Program-made: the position numbers and the translations under genes
Shown: positions 35,027 to 44,580 of the stretch, one piece after another
Numbering within the stretch: position 1 is the first letter of the stretch
Layout of the letters: every line of letters begins with the position of its first letter
Assembly: GCA_022800935.1 (NCBI GenBank)
Contig: JAAWRH010000012.1
Coordinates: forward strand, 26,179-90,178
Length of the DNA: 64,000 nucleotides
From: Oscillospiraceae bacterium
GTDB lineage: Bacteria; Bacillota; Clostridia; Oscillospirales; Ruminococcaceae
Direction of reading: 5' to 3'
Notes under the pieces: model-generated
Told to the model about the DNA's origin: nothing
Databases searched by the model: none
Seen by the model: only the letters and a program-made list of their open reading frames with translations

Positions 35027-35506
35027 ATGGCAATCGCGATATGTCCGGGCAGCTTTGACCCGGTCACAAACGGACATCTGGACATCATTCACCGGGCAAG
35101 CAGGCTCTTTGAAAAGGTCATTGTCCTGGTAATCATCAACCCCGACAAGACGCCGCTTTTTACCAGTGAGGAACGGGTGGAGATGATCCGCCGGTCCATC
35201 GACCTGCCCAATGTGGAGGTGGACTCCTACCGGGGGCTGCTGGCCGATTATGTAAAGCGGTCGGGGGCGACGGTGATTGTAAAGGGCCTGCGGGCTGTGA
35301 CGGATTTTGAGTATGAATTCCAGATGGCGCTAATCAACAAAAAGCTTGCTCCCTTTGCGGAGACGATGTTCCTGACCACTGACGCGTCTAATATGTATCT
35401 CAGCTCCAGTGTGGTGCGGCAGGTGGGGAGCTTTGGGGGGGATATATCCCCCTTTGTTCCGGAGCAGATCAGGGAGCAGATTGCAGGGCGGCTGAAAAGC
35501 CTTTAA
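35027..35506 (+). CDS. coaD: phosphopantetheine adenylyltransferase
   Basis: Transfers AMP from ATP to 4'-phosphopantetheine in CoA synthesis, 159 residues. The nucleotidyltransferase motif [12 protein letters not shown] (Thr/His pair near residues 15-18) and the C-terminal ISSxxVR-like SSSVVRQ are present. It follows rsmD and is followed 31 bp later by a coiled-coil protein gene, a common gene order in Clostridia. Confidence 0.97.
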   Translation: MAIAICPGSFDPVTNGHLDIIHRASRLFEKVIVLVIINPDKTPLFTSEERVEMIRRSIDLPNVEVDSYRGLLADYVKRSGATVIVKGLRAVTDFEYEFQMALINKKLAPFAETMFLTTDASNMYLSSSVVRQVGSFGGDISPFVPEQIREQIAGRLKSL

Positions 35507-35537
35507 CAATGCAGACTTGTAAAGGAGGTTATCCGTT

Positions 35538-36008
35538 TTGAATATCGAAGAAATTCTGGAGACCATAGACGACATGCTGGAGCATGCCTGGAGCCTGCCG
35601 CTGACCGGGGGCAGGTGTGTTGTTGACGCGATGAAGGTGCGGGACCTGATTGAGGAGATTCGGCTGAACCTGCCGGCTGAAATCAAGATGGCCAGGGAGA
35701 TTGTATCGGACCGCAACGAGATACTCAACGAGGCGAAGCGGGAGGGCGAGGCCACGGTCCGCAAGGCGGAGGAGCGGGCGCGGGCGCTGATCGCCCAGGA
35801 GGCCATTGTAAGGCAGGCCCAGGAGCGTGCCCAGGAGGTGACGAGCCAGGCGCAGATCAAGGCCAGGGAGCTGCGGTCGGCGTCCCACAGCTACAGTGAC
35901 AAGATGCTGGGGGATGCGGAGGAAGCGCTGACCGAGGCGCTGAAGAGCGTAAAGACGACGCGCAGCGCCTTGAGGAGCGCCAGCTCCGGCAACCGTTTAA
36001 AGGGCTAA
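35538..36008 (+). CDS. coiled-coil protein downstream of coaD, function unknown
   Basis: A 156-residue, strongly charged helical protein. Residues about 70-130 are a long heptad-like coiled coil, Ala/Glu/Arg-rich (EREGEATVRKAEERARALIAQ region), resembling the stalk subunits of ATP synthases or DivIVA-like proteins. No TM helix or signal peptide is seen. It starts with TTG behind AAAGGAGG. Similar short coiled-coil genes follow coaD in other Clostridia. A cell-division or membrane-associated scaffold is possible but not shown. Confidence 0.8.
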   Translation: MNIEEILETIDDMLEHAWSLPLTGGRCVVDAMKVRDLIEEIRLNLPAEIKMAREIVSDRNEILNEAKREGEATVRKAEERARALIAQEAIVRQAQERAQEVTSQAQIKARELRSASHSYSDKMLGDAEEALTEALKSVKTTRSALRSASSGNRLKG

Positions 36009-36060
36009 GCACCGAGCGCTGACCCTGCTGCGGAATCTCAAATCACGTTTAAAAGCTTTG

Positions 36061-36122
36061 GCCGCTTTCTCGAAAGCGGCAGAGTCCAGAGACAGAGTCT
36101 CTGGTCGCGCCCGCAGGCGCGA
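36061..36122. repeat. three contiguous perfect hairpins (candidate extragenic repeat)
   Basis: Three inverted repeats stand end to end: GCCGCTTTC/GAAAGCGGC (36061-36080), CCAGAGAC/GTCTCTGG (36086-36104) and TCGCGCC/GGCGCGA (36105-36122). Loops are 2-4 nt. No T-run follows, so they are not simple terminators. A REP/BIME-like element is likely. Confidence 0.65.
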
Positions 36123-36523
36123 AACACCCTGCACGAACTAAAAAACGCGTAAACTCCACCTAAAAACCACTAAAATCAAAAAGCCCGTGTAAATCCCCCT
36201 CCGGTGGTGAATTAACGATAGTTTTTGTAAACCGACATAAGGATGGCCATCCGGGCTTTTTGGCCCAGCGAAAGCCTGGAGGCGGCCACGGGCCGCCGAC
36301 GGCATCTTTCGCGGACCGGGAGATGGCGCTAAGGGAAGCAGATGAAGGCGCAGCCCCGGCGCTCCGACCCATGAAAATTGTGGAAAACTCGGTTGGCTTT
36401 TGGCTGACCGTACAGTATTCCTATAAAAAAGATGTCTTTCAGCACCGAAAAATAATGGTTTACATCATTGTTTTTCAGTGCTGATTTGCGTTTAAGCCTG
36501 ATTTGAAATTTTTGGATTTCCCT
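36123..36523. other. gene-free, hairpin-rich stretch
   Basis: No supported gene is seen. CAAAAAGCCCG (36177-36187) and CGGGCTTTTTG (36252-36262) are an inverted repeat about 65 bp apart, ending next to the palindrome GGATGGCCATCC (36241-36252). GGCGGCCACGGGCCGCC (36281-36297) is another perfect hairpin. Open frames here are short and without ribosome sites. Confidence 0.5.
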
Positions 36524-36552
36524 TTGACATTTCCACCTGGACAGGGTATAAT
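36524..36552 (+). promoter_or_regulatory. consensus promoter of the SGNH hydrolase gene
   Basis: TTGACA and TATAAT, both perfect, are spaced 17 bp, about 80 bp before the start codon. Confidence 0.9.
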
Positions 36553-36633
36553 GATAGAAGCAAAGGTATCATTTTTAGGGCGATTCATCTTTCGTACATA
36601 TCAAAAAGTTCCGATAGAAAAGGATGGCTGAAC

Positions 36634-37674
36634 ATGACCGCAATCCACGACAGAATCTCCTTCCACAATGTGGACCACCTGGAAAAGAAGGGGGAGCTCC
36701 CCGGACTGCTTCTCCAAAGGTTTCCCGACCCGGTTCGCCTGGCCCTGGGACAGGGCGACCACGAAAGAGGCCGCTTCTTTGCCCAAGTTTCCACCGGATG
36801 TGAAATACGGTTTGTCACCGACGCCTACTTCTACCGCCTCTCCCTTTCCTCCTATCTGGAGGATACCCATGTCATGATTTTCTGCGGGGACTACCTCCAT
36901 TCCGTCCACCAGATTCCTGCCGGTAAGGTGACAACCCTGCATATCGAAATCCCCCCGTCTCTGTTCCGGAGCGAAAGCTGGGTCAGAGAGGGTGGGCGGT
37001 TTGACTGCCGGGTGTGGCGGGTGCTGTTCCATAAACAGTCCTGCGGGGTATTCTGCGAGCTGGACGCCTTTGGCCATGAGGTCCGCCCGCCGGAGCCCCA
37101 GGAGGTCCCCCAGATCAAATGGCTGGCCTATGGCTCGTCCATCACCTTTGGCGGGGACGTGCATCTGGCCTCCAACGCCTATGTCCTCCAGGCCGCCAGA
37201 CGGCTGGGGGCGGACGTGTACAATAAGGCCGTCGCCGGAAGCTGCTTCTGTGACAGCGCCATGATTGAATACCTCTCCTCCCTGAAGGGGTGGGATATCG
37301 CCACCCTGGAGCTGGGCATCAATATACTCAACCGCTTTACGGTGGAGGAGTTTGAAAACCGCTCCCGCGACCTCACCCAGGCTTTGTTAAAGGCCAACCC
37401 CGGAAAACCGGTGGTGCTGATTACCGCCTATCCCGCCCACGCCCTGTTCGGCGGAAACGCGGCCCAGAAGGAAAAATACCTGGCTTTTGAGGAAATCCTG
37501 AAAAAAATCAGGCAGGAGGACAAATCCCGCTGCCTGCATTTGATAGAAGGAAAGGATATTTTAAGGGACGTCCAGGGCCTTACCGTGGACATGACCCATC
37601 CCTCCGACGATGGGCACATTATGATGGGCCAGCGCCTGGCGGAAGAGCTGGAGCGCATTCTCAAGGAAATTTGA
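36634..37674 (+). CDS. SGNH/GDSL-family esterase
   Basis: A 346-residue two-domain hydrolase. Residues 1-150 look like a beta-sandwich accessory domain. The C-terminal SGNH fold has the nucleophile Ser in YGSSITFGG near residue 172, Gly in AGSC, Asn-like support in LGINIL, and the Asp/His pair in HPSDDGH near residue 325. Such enzymes deacetylate sugars or cleave esters. There is no signal peptide, so it is probably cytoplasmic. It is monocistronic behind a consensus promoter. The substrate is unknown. Confidence 0.88.
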   Translation: MTAIHDRISFHNVDHLEKKGELPGLLLQRFPDPVRLALGQGDHERGRFFAQVSTGCEIRFVTDAYFYRLSLSSYLEDTHVMIFCGDYLHSVHQIPAGKVTTLHIEIPPSLFRSESWVREGGRFDCRVWRVLFHKQSCGVFCELDAFGHEVRPPEPQEVPQIKWLAYGSSITFGGDVHLASNAYVLQAARRLGADVYNKAVAGSCFCDSAMIEYLSSLKGWDIATLELGINILNRFTVEEFENRSRDLTQALLKANPGKPVVLITAYPAHALFGGNAAQKEKYLAFEEILKKIRQEDKSRCLHLIEGKDILRDVQGLTVDMTHPSDDGHIMMGQRLAEELERILKEI

Positions 37675-37718
37675 TTTTTTCTCCCTTTTTATGCAGTAAA
37701 ATCCAGGCTTTTGAACAC

Positions 37719-38663
37719 TTATAGAATAGTGATGGGTACATCCGCCATGGATTCCCTGGGAGTAAGGATGCTTAACGCCTGGGGGAGAACCGAAATCTCC
37801 ACCTCAGAGGGATTCCCGCCGAACTCTCCGTCCAGGGTCCAGGGGGCCTGGTCCGGGGACTGAATCCGGAAGCGGGAGCTCTTGGCCCGGAAGATCAGCT
37901 CCTTGCTGTCCTCCTCTCGCCGGAGCAGGGCGTTTATCACTGACTGCATCTGAGTGATGCTCTCCGGACGGCGGATGAGCAGAAGCTCAAACAGCCCGTC
38001 ATTCAGCTCCACCTCCTGCCCTGCCAGCTTCTGGAAGCCGCCTACAGAGGTGGAATTGCCCACCATGCCAAAGATGAAATCCCCTTGAACCTCGCCGCCG
38101 TCATAGCTCACGGTCATGCGGTAGGGGTGGATGGAGGGGAGCTGGCGCAGCCCCTCCAGCAGATAGGCCGGACGGCCCAGCATATTCTTGTACTGCTGAG
38201 GGGTTTCGTAGGCGACGTTGGTAAAGGCACCAAAGGCGGCGATATAGGTAAAGAACCGCCCGCCGAAGCGCCCCACGTCACAGTGGAAGGGTTCCCCCTC
38301 CACAATGGCCTGGGCAGCCTTCTTCATATCCTTGGGGATTTTCAGGCTGGTGGCAAAGTCGTTGACCGTGCCCGCCGGGATGTATCCGAACAGCTGGGGG
38401 TTGCCGCTTTTCACCAGACCGGAGACCGCCTCGTTGAGGGTGCCATCCCCTCCGGAGGCCGCGACGATATCATACCGCCCCGCGCCCTCACAGATGATTT
38501 CGGTGGCCTGGCCGGCCCGCTGGGTGGGGTAGACGGTGGGGAGATATCCCCCCTTTACAAAGATATCCAGCAGTTCAAACAACTGGGGCTGGATTTCAGC
38601 TTTTCCGGAATTTGGATTGAAGACGAAAAGTATTTTTTTCAACTTGTTTTCAGACGCGGACAT
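37719..38663 (-). CDS. diacylglycerol kinase-family lipid kinase (YegS/BmrU type)
   Basis: A 314-residue lipid kinase-family protein. The N-terminal FVFNPNSGKA, the nucleotide loop ASGGDGTLNEAVSGL near residue 65, GYIPAGTVNDFATSL near residue 90, and C-terminal DGE are the DAGK_cat and YegS hallmarks. It probably phosphorylates diacylglycerol or a related lipid at the membrane. GAGGTG lies seven bases before the ATG at 38663; the 18-residue extension upstream has no ribosome site. Confidence 0.93.
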   Translation of the reverse strand: MSASENKLKKILFVFNPNSGKAEIQPQLFELLDIFVKGGYLPTVYPTQRAGQATEIICEGAGRYDIVAASGGDGTLNEAVSGLVKSGNPQLFGYIPAGTVNDFATSLKIPKDMKKAAQAIVEGEPFHCDVGRFGGRFFTYIAAFGAFTNVAYETPQQYKNMLGRPAYLLEGLRQLPSIHPYRMTVSYDGGEVQGDFIFGMVGNSTSVGGFQKLAGQEVELNDGLFELLLIRRPESITQMQSVINALLRREEDSKELIFRAKSSRFRIQSPDQAPWTLDGEFGGNPSEVEISVLPQALSILTPRESMADVPITIL

Positions 38664-38782
38664 GTGAAAACACCTCTTTTTTGTGATATTGATAGTATTA
38701 TAACCGATTTGTGGCAAAGAGGCAACCTATTTACCAAATGCAAAAATATATAATGCCCTTGGCGGGCAGGGAGTGACTCGGT

Positions 38783-39073
38783 ATGAAAGAAGACAATTCG
38801 GAAAAAACGCCCTCCGAAAGTGCTGAAGAAAAAGAAGAAAAAGCATTTTTAGCGTTAAGCGCCATCCCTCTTGGACTTTGCCTTGGGGTATGCTACGGCG
38901 TGGTATTCGATAATCTTGCGCTGGGAATCGGTTTGGGACTCTGCTTTGGCGCAGCGTTTTCAGCGATTGCCGCCAAGCGGAATCAAAAAGATGAAAAGCA
39001 GCCTGACACCGGTCAAACGCGTCAGGAGAAAATACAGGTTCAAACCGCCGATACTGATAGAAATGAGGGTTGA
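38783..39073 (+). CDS. small membrane protein with Gly-rich helices, function unknown
   Basis: A 96-residue protein. Residues 1-20 are acidic. Two Gly-rich hydrophobic helices near residues 27-47 and 49-66 (LGLCLGVCYGVVF, GIGLGLCFGAAF) form a hairpin of glycine-zipper type, and the tail is charged. It ends three bases before the large surface protein gene, so the two are co-translated. No family was recognised; a role in surface-protein export or anchoring is guesswork. Confidence 0.75.
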   Translation: MKEDNSEKTPSESAEEKEEKAFLALSAIPLGLCLGVCYGVVFDNLALGIGLGLCFGAAFSAIAAKRNQKDEKQPDTGQTRQEKIQVQTADTDRNEG

Positions 39074-39076
39074 TTC

Positions 39077-42000
39077 ATGAAAAAAAATCTGAACGCATGG
39101 AAGCGGACGATTTCTTCTGTCGCCGCTCTGGCCATTGTTTTAAGCTTGGGGATGCCGTTCACCACGGCATTTGCTGATGAAACCGGCACACCTTCCGAGT
39201 CTTCCAGCGCGCCGGTTGAAAGCGCCGCCCCGGAAAGCAGCTCCGCCTCCTCTGAGGCACAGCCCTCCCAGTCGGAGGCAAAGTGGGAGGACACCGCCGC
39301 CGCGGCCATCGGGACCGTTTCGGGACGGGATGGGGTGGAAAAGGTCTACAACTATCTCCGGGGACTGGAGGGCCACAAGGACGCCCAGTCCTTCCAGACC
39401 CTTGCCAATAAGTGCGGACTGACGACCAGCAAGGTGATAACGGGCACCCTTTCCGGCGCTGCTCACAGTTGGAATGTGGTGCAGGTAGACGGCGTATGGT
39501 ACGCGGTTGACGTGGAGAAAGGCGTTCTGCTGGCCGGGGCGAAGACCCTGCTGGCGGACGGGAAAACCGCTTTTGAGGATGCTTATAAAACCTCTGATAC
39601 GACCGTATTGAGTGGGGAAAGCCATAAGATTGTTGTAACAATAACCCCTATGGTTGGTTTGAAAAAGGGATACGGAGATGCTGACCCGTCCTTTGTTTAT
39701 ACTCCCAGTATAAACATTGGCCTGGACGGCGTCCTTTCCAGAGCGCCGGGCGAGGATTTGGGAGAGTATGCCTATACCTTGGAGAAACTCAAGGTGAAGG
39801 ATTCCGCCAATGCCGGGAAGTATCAATTGGAATTAGCGAAGAACGCGTCAAAGTTTAAAATTGAGAAAAAGACGTTGGAAATTGAAAGCCTTGAGTTGGA
39901 GAGCGATTCCAAGGCTGCTGACGACACGCCGTCAGTCCCTGTCCGGAAGGTTATTTTAAAGGGAAATATTCCGGAGAGTGAAGTATCGGTCAATATGGCG
40001 GGGGTTTCGGCGGCGGTTTCCTCCAACGAAGCAGGCGTTTACAGCAATATTACCCTTTCCGGGCTCACCCTTCAGGGGACAAAGGCAGGGAACTATACGA
40101 TTGGGGAAAGCGCTGTTGTTAATAAGAGCTTTACAATCAAAGTGCCGGAGCCGCCGGCGGTAGTAGACGGCGCGGAAGAAACGAATGGGAAACCGGATGA
40201 AAATCAACCTGGAGGCGCGGTTTCTGATTCTTCTTCGGATGGGAACAAAGACAATACCTCTGACAGCAGCAATACCACGCCGCCGGAAAACAGTGAACAG
40301 CAGAGTACAAGTAGTTCCGACAGCAGCCAGAGCAGTACATCCAGTGAAGAAAATTCATCCAGCTCAACGGGGTCTGCATCCGCTCCCTCGGAATCCTCCG
40401 GATCCTCTTCCGGGGAATCCTCTGAAAGTAATAGCGGAAACAGTTCCAGTTCGGGTAATACGTCTGGAGGCAGCAATTCGGAAGATTCCCAGAAAGATGA
40501 GAACGTCACCGGGCCTTCCGAAGATGAAACGCCTGCTCCTGCGGAGAAAATAGTTGTCAAAATCAAATTTGAAAATCAGACAAAAATTTATGGTGAAAAG
40601 GACCCTGAGCCTAAATATACAGTGATACAGCCCGAAGGGGAGGAACTGACCGTTACCGGAACACCGAAGCGGGAAGTCAAAGAGGGCTCTGAAAATGCCG
40701 GTTTTCATCCATACACAACCGTGGAAGGATTGACCGTCAGCTCCGATCAATACAAGCTTGAGCTCGCTGAAGACAGCGGCGGACTTACCATTATGCAGCG
40801 CCCGGTGGCCGTTTCCTTCCGCAGCTCCTCCTTTGACGTGGACCTCAATGAAAAAGAGAAGACCGCCTTTGTAGAGTACGACGGAAAGCCCAAGGCGCTG
40901 GAGGGTTATTATCCGACAGTCAGGGGAGACGAGTGTAAGGTAAAGGTACTTTATAACGGGCTTGAGACCGTTCCGACAGAAAAAGGGACCTATTCGCTGT
41001 CTGTTGTGGTGGAGGATTCTAATTACAGCCTTACTTCCGAGGCTTTGGCTATTGACAAAATGGTCATTACCGAAAAGCTGTTTACGCCTGTTGACCAAAG
41101 CAGAACGATTGCCAAGAATGATATAAATGAAAAATCAATTCCTCTCAGCTCATTCGGGATTCCCTCTGAATGGTACGACAAGGTTCAGATAACCAATCTG
41201 GAGGGTGAACTGGTTGTCGAGGATTACAACTCCGGAAAGCTGTATGTAAAGGATGGAAATCTGTATTTCCGCCTGCGTTCCGGGGTGACAGCGGGACAGC
41301 AGGGAAAAGTTGTCCTTTGGATACCGGAGATCAATATCTATGCGCGCCTCACGGTTACGGTAGGCGAACAGGGATTTGAGGTTTCTGTCCAGAATTCTCC
41401 TTCTAGCGTAATACTGGGCAATGATATTTCGGTTTCCAGTTCCTCCTTCCGGCTGGCTTTCAAGTATGACAACGGTAAAACCGAATATGAATCCATTACC
41501 AGGGATATGCTTTCCGGTTATGATAAAACCGCTAAGGGTACAAACAGCATAGGCAACAAGATCATTACGGTTACAAGTAAAACAAAAGAGCCAGGCGCTA
41601 CCGCAACCTTTAAGATAAAGGTGAACGACCGTATTATCGGCCTGGAAGTGGGCGAACCCGACCAGACCCACTATTACACCAGCGATTCCCGCCTGGATCT
41701 CACCGGCGGATGGGTTGCCCTGAAAATGCAGAGCGGTATTCCCCAGGATTCAGTGAAACTTGGATTTACCATGATTAACAGGGATCATTCCATCCTGAAA
41801 AAACCCGGAGAATACTCTGTTAGAGTAAAATATAAGGATTACACCCTATCCGATGCCTTTACCTTCACCGTCGAACGGGACAGCTACTGGGGCTTCGACG
41901 ATATGTACCCCGCCGGCAGCACCACATCCACCCCGGATTCCGGCGAATTCGGCGTTTCCCTCAATGCCTCTGACTTGAAAGGAGAGCACAGCAGGGGGAA

Positions 42001-43657
42001 CATCTACCTGGTGGTGGAGGAAAGCTGGGACGATGAGCTGGACGACTATATGTACCAGCGCAGTTTTGACGACTATGAGCTGATGGACCTTCACCTCTAC
42101 GACGATTATACAGGCGAAGAGGTGGAAATCCGCAGCGGCCGGGAGGTAACGGTTTATATTCCCTATCCCCAGGGCACCTCCTCCAGCCGGCATACCTTTA
42201 CCGTTTATCACCTGGTCAACGGCAGAGTGCGGACTGAAAAGGTCACTGCTTTGAGCAATCACCTGAAGGTCTCAGTCAGCTCCTTCAGCCCCTTTGCGGT
42301 GGCGTGGAAGCAGAAGAGCTCTATTTCCGGCGGAAACAGCTCCGGCGGCAGCAACCTCTCCGCAGCGGTTCAGCACCAGCAGGAGATGCAGGAGTTCTGG
42401 AACGACGTGACCGATACCCTGAAGGACACCAAGTCCGGCCGCAGCGTCCTGGTGGACGCCGGGGATTACGACTATGTGCCCTCTAAGGTGCTCAAGGCCA
42501 TCAAGGACCGGGACGTTACCCTGAAGATTGAAAACGACACCACCAAGACCATTGTATTAAACGGCAAAAAGCCGCCTATCACCGGTTCCCTGAAAACAAG
42601 CTATACCATGTCCGAGCTGTATGACGCAGTGAAGGGAAATACCAATTCCTCCACCAATTCCAGCTCCAAGGTTATCAATAACAACACATCCGCCAGCTCC
42701 CTGGAGGCACTGTGGAGCGGCGTGGTGAAATCGCTGAAATCCTACCAGGAGGGGACCTCCATCACCGTAAACGCCAAGGATAATTCTAGCATCCCCAAAA
42801 CAGTGCTGGACGCGGTCCGGGGGCGGAACGTCACGGTGAAGCTGAAGAGCGAAAGCCACCCCACCATTACCTTTAACGGCAAGGAGATGCCGGTGGACCT
42901 GCCCAGCCAGAGGCAGTACACCCTCCAGGAGCTGTACGACGCAACGGTTCCCGAATCGGTCAGCGATATGGAGGACCTGTGGAGCGGCGTGACAGACGAC
43001 CTGAAATCCTATAAGGCGGGTGCAAAAGTCACCATCAGCGCCGGAAATAATACCTTTATCCCCAATACGGTGCTGGACGCCATCCGGGGACGCAATGTCA
43101 CCATTAAGATTAAGAGCGACTATACCTCTGACCTGATTACCCTCAACGGCGCTTCGCTGCCCAAGTCCCTGAGCGGGGAGAAGTACTACTCCATCTCTCA
43201 GTTGGCCAACCGGGCTAAAACCGGCGGGACCATCATCTATCCCTCCGGCGGCAATACGCAGCAGAACAACGTGCAGAGCAGCTGGCAGGGCACGGGACAG
43301 AGCAGCATCACCTCTGGCGGCAGTACCGGTACAACAACCACATCCCAGCAGGTGGTCAGCTCCCAGGGCGGAACCGGTTCCAGCCAGTCCTCGTCCTCCC
43401 AGTCCTCGGCAGTGGCGGCGGTTTCCGGCTCTATCGGGTCCGGCTCTTCCCAGTCTTCTTCCAAGATAACGGCTCCCTCCGATACCATTATCCCGCCAAT
43501 CAACGGCGAAGGAGACACGGTTCCGTCCATTGAGGAGACAAAAAAGGGGGATTCCATTCTGCCAAAGGTAATCATCGGAGTGATGATTTTTGCAATCCTG
43601 ATTGTAGCAGGAATACTTATTTTCCTGCTCAGCGGCACACGTTCCCGTCCAAGATAA
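39077..43657 (+). CDS. large cell-surface protein with MBG-like domains and C-terminal repeats
   Basis: A 1526-residue exported protein. The signal peptide is at residues 1-34 (IVLSLGMPFTTAFA). MBG-type domains are near 192-275 (KKGYGDADPSFVY) and 499-575 (KIYGEKDPEPKY), separated by a Ser/Asn-rich linker at about 375-478. Ig-like segments follow to about 1090. Three ~85-residue repeats begin near residues 1104, 1209 and 1297, each with LWSGV-, VLDAxRGRNVT- and LNG-type elements. A Gln/Ser-rich stalk and a TM helix near 1494-1517 with an RSRPR tail complete it; no LPXTG is seen. It is anchored by the TM helix and probably acts as an adhesin or wall-spanning stalk. Confidence 0.88.
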   Translation: MKKNLNAWKRTISSVAALAIVLSLGMPFTTAFADETGTPSESSSAPVESAAPESSSASSEAQPSQSEAKWEDTAAAAIGTVSGRDGVEKVYNYLRGLEGHKDAQSFQTLANKCGLTTSKVITGTLSGAAHSWNVVQVDGVWYAVDVEKGVLLAGAKTLLADGKTAFEDAYKTSDTTVLSGESHKIVVTITPMVGLKKGYGDADPSFVYTPSINIGLDGVLSRAPGEDLGEYAYTLEKLKVKDSANAGKYQLELAKNASKFKIEKKTLEIESLELESDSKAADDTPSVPVRKVILKGNIPESEVSVNMAGVSAAVSSNEAGVYSNITLSGLTLQGTKAGNYTIGESAVVNKSFTIKVPEPPAVVDGAEETNGKPDENQPGGAVSDSSSDGNKDNTSDSSNTTPPENSEQQSTSSSDSSQSSTSSEENSSSSTGSASAPSESSGSSSGESSESNSGNSSSSGNTSGGSNSEDSQKDENVTGPSEDETPAPAEKIVVKIKFENQTKIYGEKDPEPKYTVIQPEGEELTVTGTPKREVKEGSENAGFHPYTTVEGLTVSSDQYKLELAEDSGGLTIMQRPVAVSFRSSSFDVDLNEKEKTAFVEYDGKPKALEGYYPTVRGDECKVKVLYNGLETVPTEKGTYSLSVVVEDSNYSLTSEALAIDKMVITEKLFTPVDQSRTIAKNDINEKSIPLSSFGIPSEWYDKVQITNLEGELVVEDYNSGKLYVKDGNLYFRLRSGVTAGQQGKVVLWIPEINIYARLTVTVGEQGFEVSVQNSPSSVILGNDISVSSSSFRLAFKYDNGKTEYESITRDMLSGYDKTAKGTNSIGNKIITVTSKTKEPGATATFKIKVNDRIIGLEVGEPDQTHYYTSDSRLDLTGGWVALKMQSGIPQDSVKLGFTMINRDHSILKKPGEYSVRVKYKDYTLSDAFTFTVERDSYWGFDDMYPAGSTTSTPDSGEFGVSLNASDLKGEHSRGNIYLVVEESWDDELDDYMYQRSFDDYELMDLHLYDDYTGEEVEIRSGREVTVYIPYPQGTSSSRHTFTVYHLVNGRVRTEKVTALSNHLKVSVSSFSPFAVAWKQKSSISGGNSSGGSNLSAAVQHQQEMQEFWNDVTDTLKDTKSGRSVLVDAGDYDYVPSKVLKAIKDRDVTLKIENDTTKTIVLNGKKPPITGSLKTSYTMSELYDAVKGNTNSSTNSSSKVINNNTSASSLEALWSGVVKSLKSYQEGTSITVNAKDNSSIPKTVLDAVRGRNVTVKLKSESHPTITFNGKEMPVDLPSQRQYTLQELYDATVPESVSDMEDLWSGVTDDLKSYKAGAKVTISAGNNTFIPNTVLDAIRGRNVTIKIKSDYTSDLITLNGASLPKSLSGEKYYSISQLANRAKTGGTIIYPSGGNTQQNNVQSSWQGTGQSSITSGGSTGTTTTSQQVVSSQGGTGSSQSSSSQSSAVAAVSGSIGSGSSQSSSKITAPSDTIIPPINGEGDTVPSIEETKKGDSILPKVIIGVMIFAILIVAGILIFLLSGTRSRPR

Positions 43658-43702
43658 TGTTTTCAGTTCTTTATTTCTAGTTTTACTTTTATAGCTTTGA
43701 TT

Positions 43703-43733
43703 TAGGCTGTCCGGCAAACTGCCGGACAGCCTA
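43703..43733. other. perfect 14-bp inverted repeat after the surface protein gene
   Basis: TAGGCTGTCCGGCA pairs with TGCCGGACAGCCTA around AAC. On the plus strand it is followed by A6, not T, so it is a poor intrinsic terminator for the gene before it. It may be a transcript-stabilising hairpin. Confidence 0.6.
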
Positions 43734-43753
43734 AAAAATCTTTAAACTGCCTA

Positions 43754-43782
43754 TTGACATTTGAAAGAAAATCTAGTATAGT
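43754..43782 (+). promoter_or_regulatory. promoter of the sigma factor gene
   Basis: TTGACA at 43754-43759 and TATAGT at 43777-43782 are spaced 17 bp. Confidence 0.8.
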
Positions 43783-43823
43783 ATACAAAGAAGTAGCTGT
43801 GGAAGGAATTCTTTGGTGCATTC

Positions 43824-44432
43824 ATGAAAACGACTAAGGCAAATGAGTTGCAATCCATTCAAAAGGAGATTACTTCTGCATCCGACTCTAACCCCGGACT
43901 TCCGGACACTGCGGAGCTGGTGGCAAATTACCGCCCGTTGGTTTACGCTATTGCATCCCGCTTTTACGGGATGGAATTTGACGATTTGGTTCAGGAAGGG
44001 ATGTTGGGGCTTTTGAGTGCAGCCAAGCGCTTCGATCCATCTCAGGGAAGCTCCTTTGGTTCCTTTGCCGCTCTTTGTGTTCAGCGCAGGATGGCATCAG
44101 CTGTCGCCAGACAGCAGGGAAAACGCCGGGGAGAGATTTCTGTTTCCCAGCTTTCTCCCCAGGAGGAGAAGGCGTTTTCCAAGGCAGTGCTTGAGGAAGA
44201 TAATCCTGAAAATCTAGTAATCCTGCGGGAGGATATTGACCTCTGGCAGAAGAGATTGGACGCGATGCTTTCGGAGCGGGAGGGAAAGATTCTGAGATTG
44301 TATCTGAAGGGATGGGCCTATCAGTCCATCGCGGAGGAGCTTGGTATTTCCACCAAGGCGGTTGACAACGGCCTTCAGCGTATCCGGTGCAAGGTGCGGG
44401 ATTGGGTGGAACGCGAAAAGAGTTTGGATTAG
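43824..44432 (+). CDS. sigma-70 family RNA polymerase sigma factor, SigH-like
   Basis: A 202-residue alternative sigma factor. Region 2 (FYGMEFDDLVQEGMLGLLSAAKRFDP near residues 47-72) binds core polymerase and the -10. Region 4 near residues 150-195 is a helix-turn-helix (WAYQSIAEELGISTKAVDNGLQRIR) resembling Spo0H/SigH. It lacks the longer N-terminus of typical SigH. A weak ribosome site precedes the ATG. Its own consensus promoter lies 40 bp upstream. A second SigH-like factor would be expected elsewhere if this is a paralogue. Confidence 0.88.
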   Translation: MKTTKANELQSIQKEITSASDSNPGLPDTAELVANYRPLVYAIASRFYGMEFDDLVQEGMLGLLSAAKRFDPSQGSSFGSFAALCVQRRMASAVARQQGKRRGEISVSQLSPQEEKAFSKAVLEEDNPENLVILREDIDLWQKRLDAMLSEREGKILRLYLKGWAYQSIAEELGISTKAVDNGLQRIRCKVRDWVEREKSLD

Positions 44433-44580
44433 GCATTCTTCTTACCATGTTCACCAGCCATATTCTGGCTGAGTATATGCCCATAGCTTTAAGGCAGAGT
44501 AACCCATTGTGAGTAGTCTCAATGCAGCGCTTTCCAAGAAACCTAAGGGCAAATTTAAAATCAAAGCGAGGTAATTTCCA

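Noticed and set aside
36061..36122. Rho-independent terminator of the gene ending at 36008
   Set aside because: No T-run follows any of the three stems.
43703..43733. Intrinsic terminator of the large surface protein gene
   Set aside because: The hairpin is perfect, but the plus-strand tail is A-rich rather than T-rich, so it is listed only as an inverted repeat.
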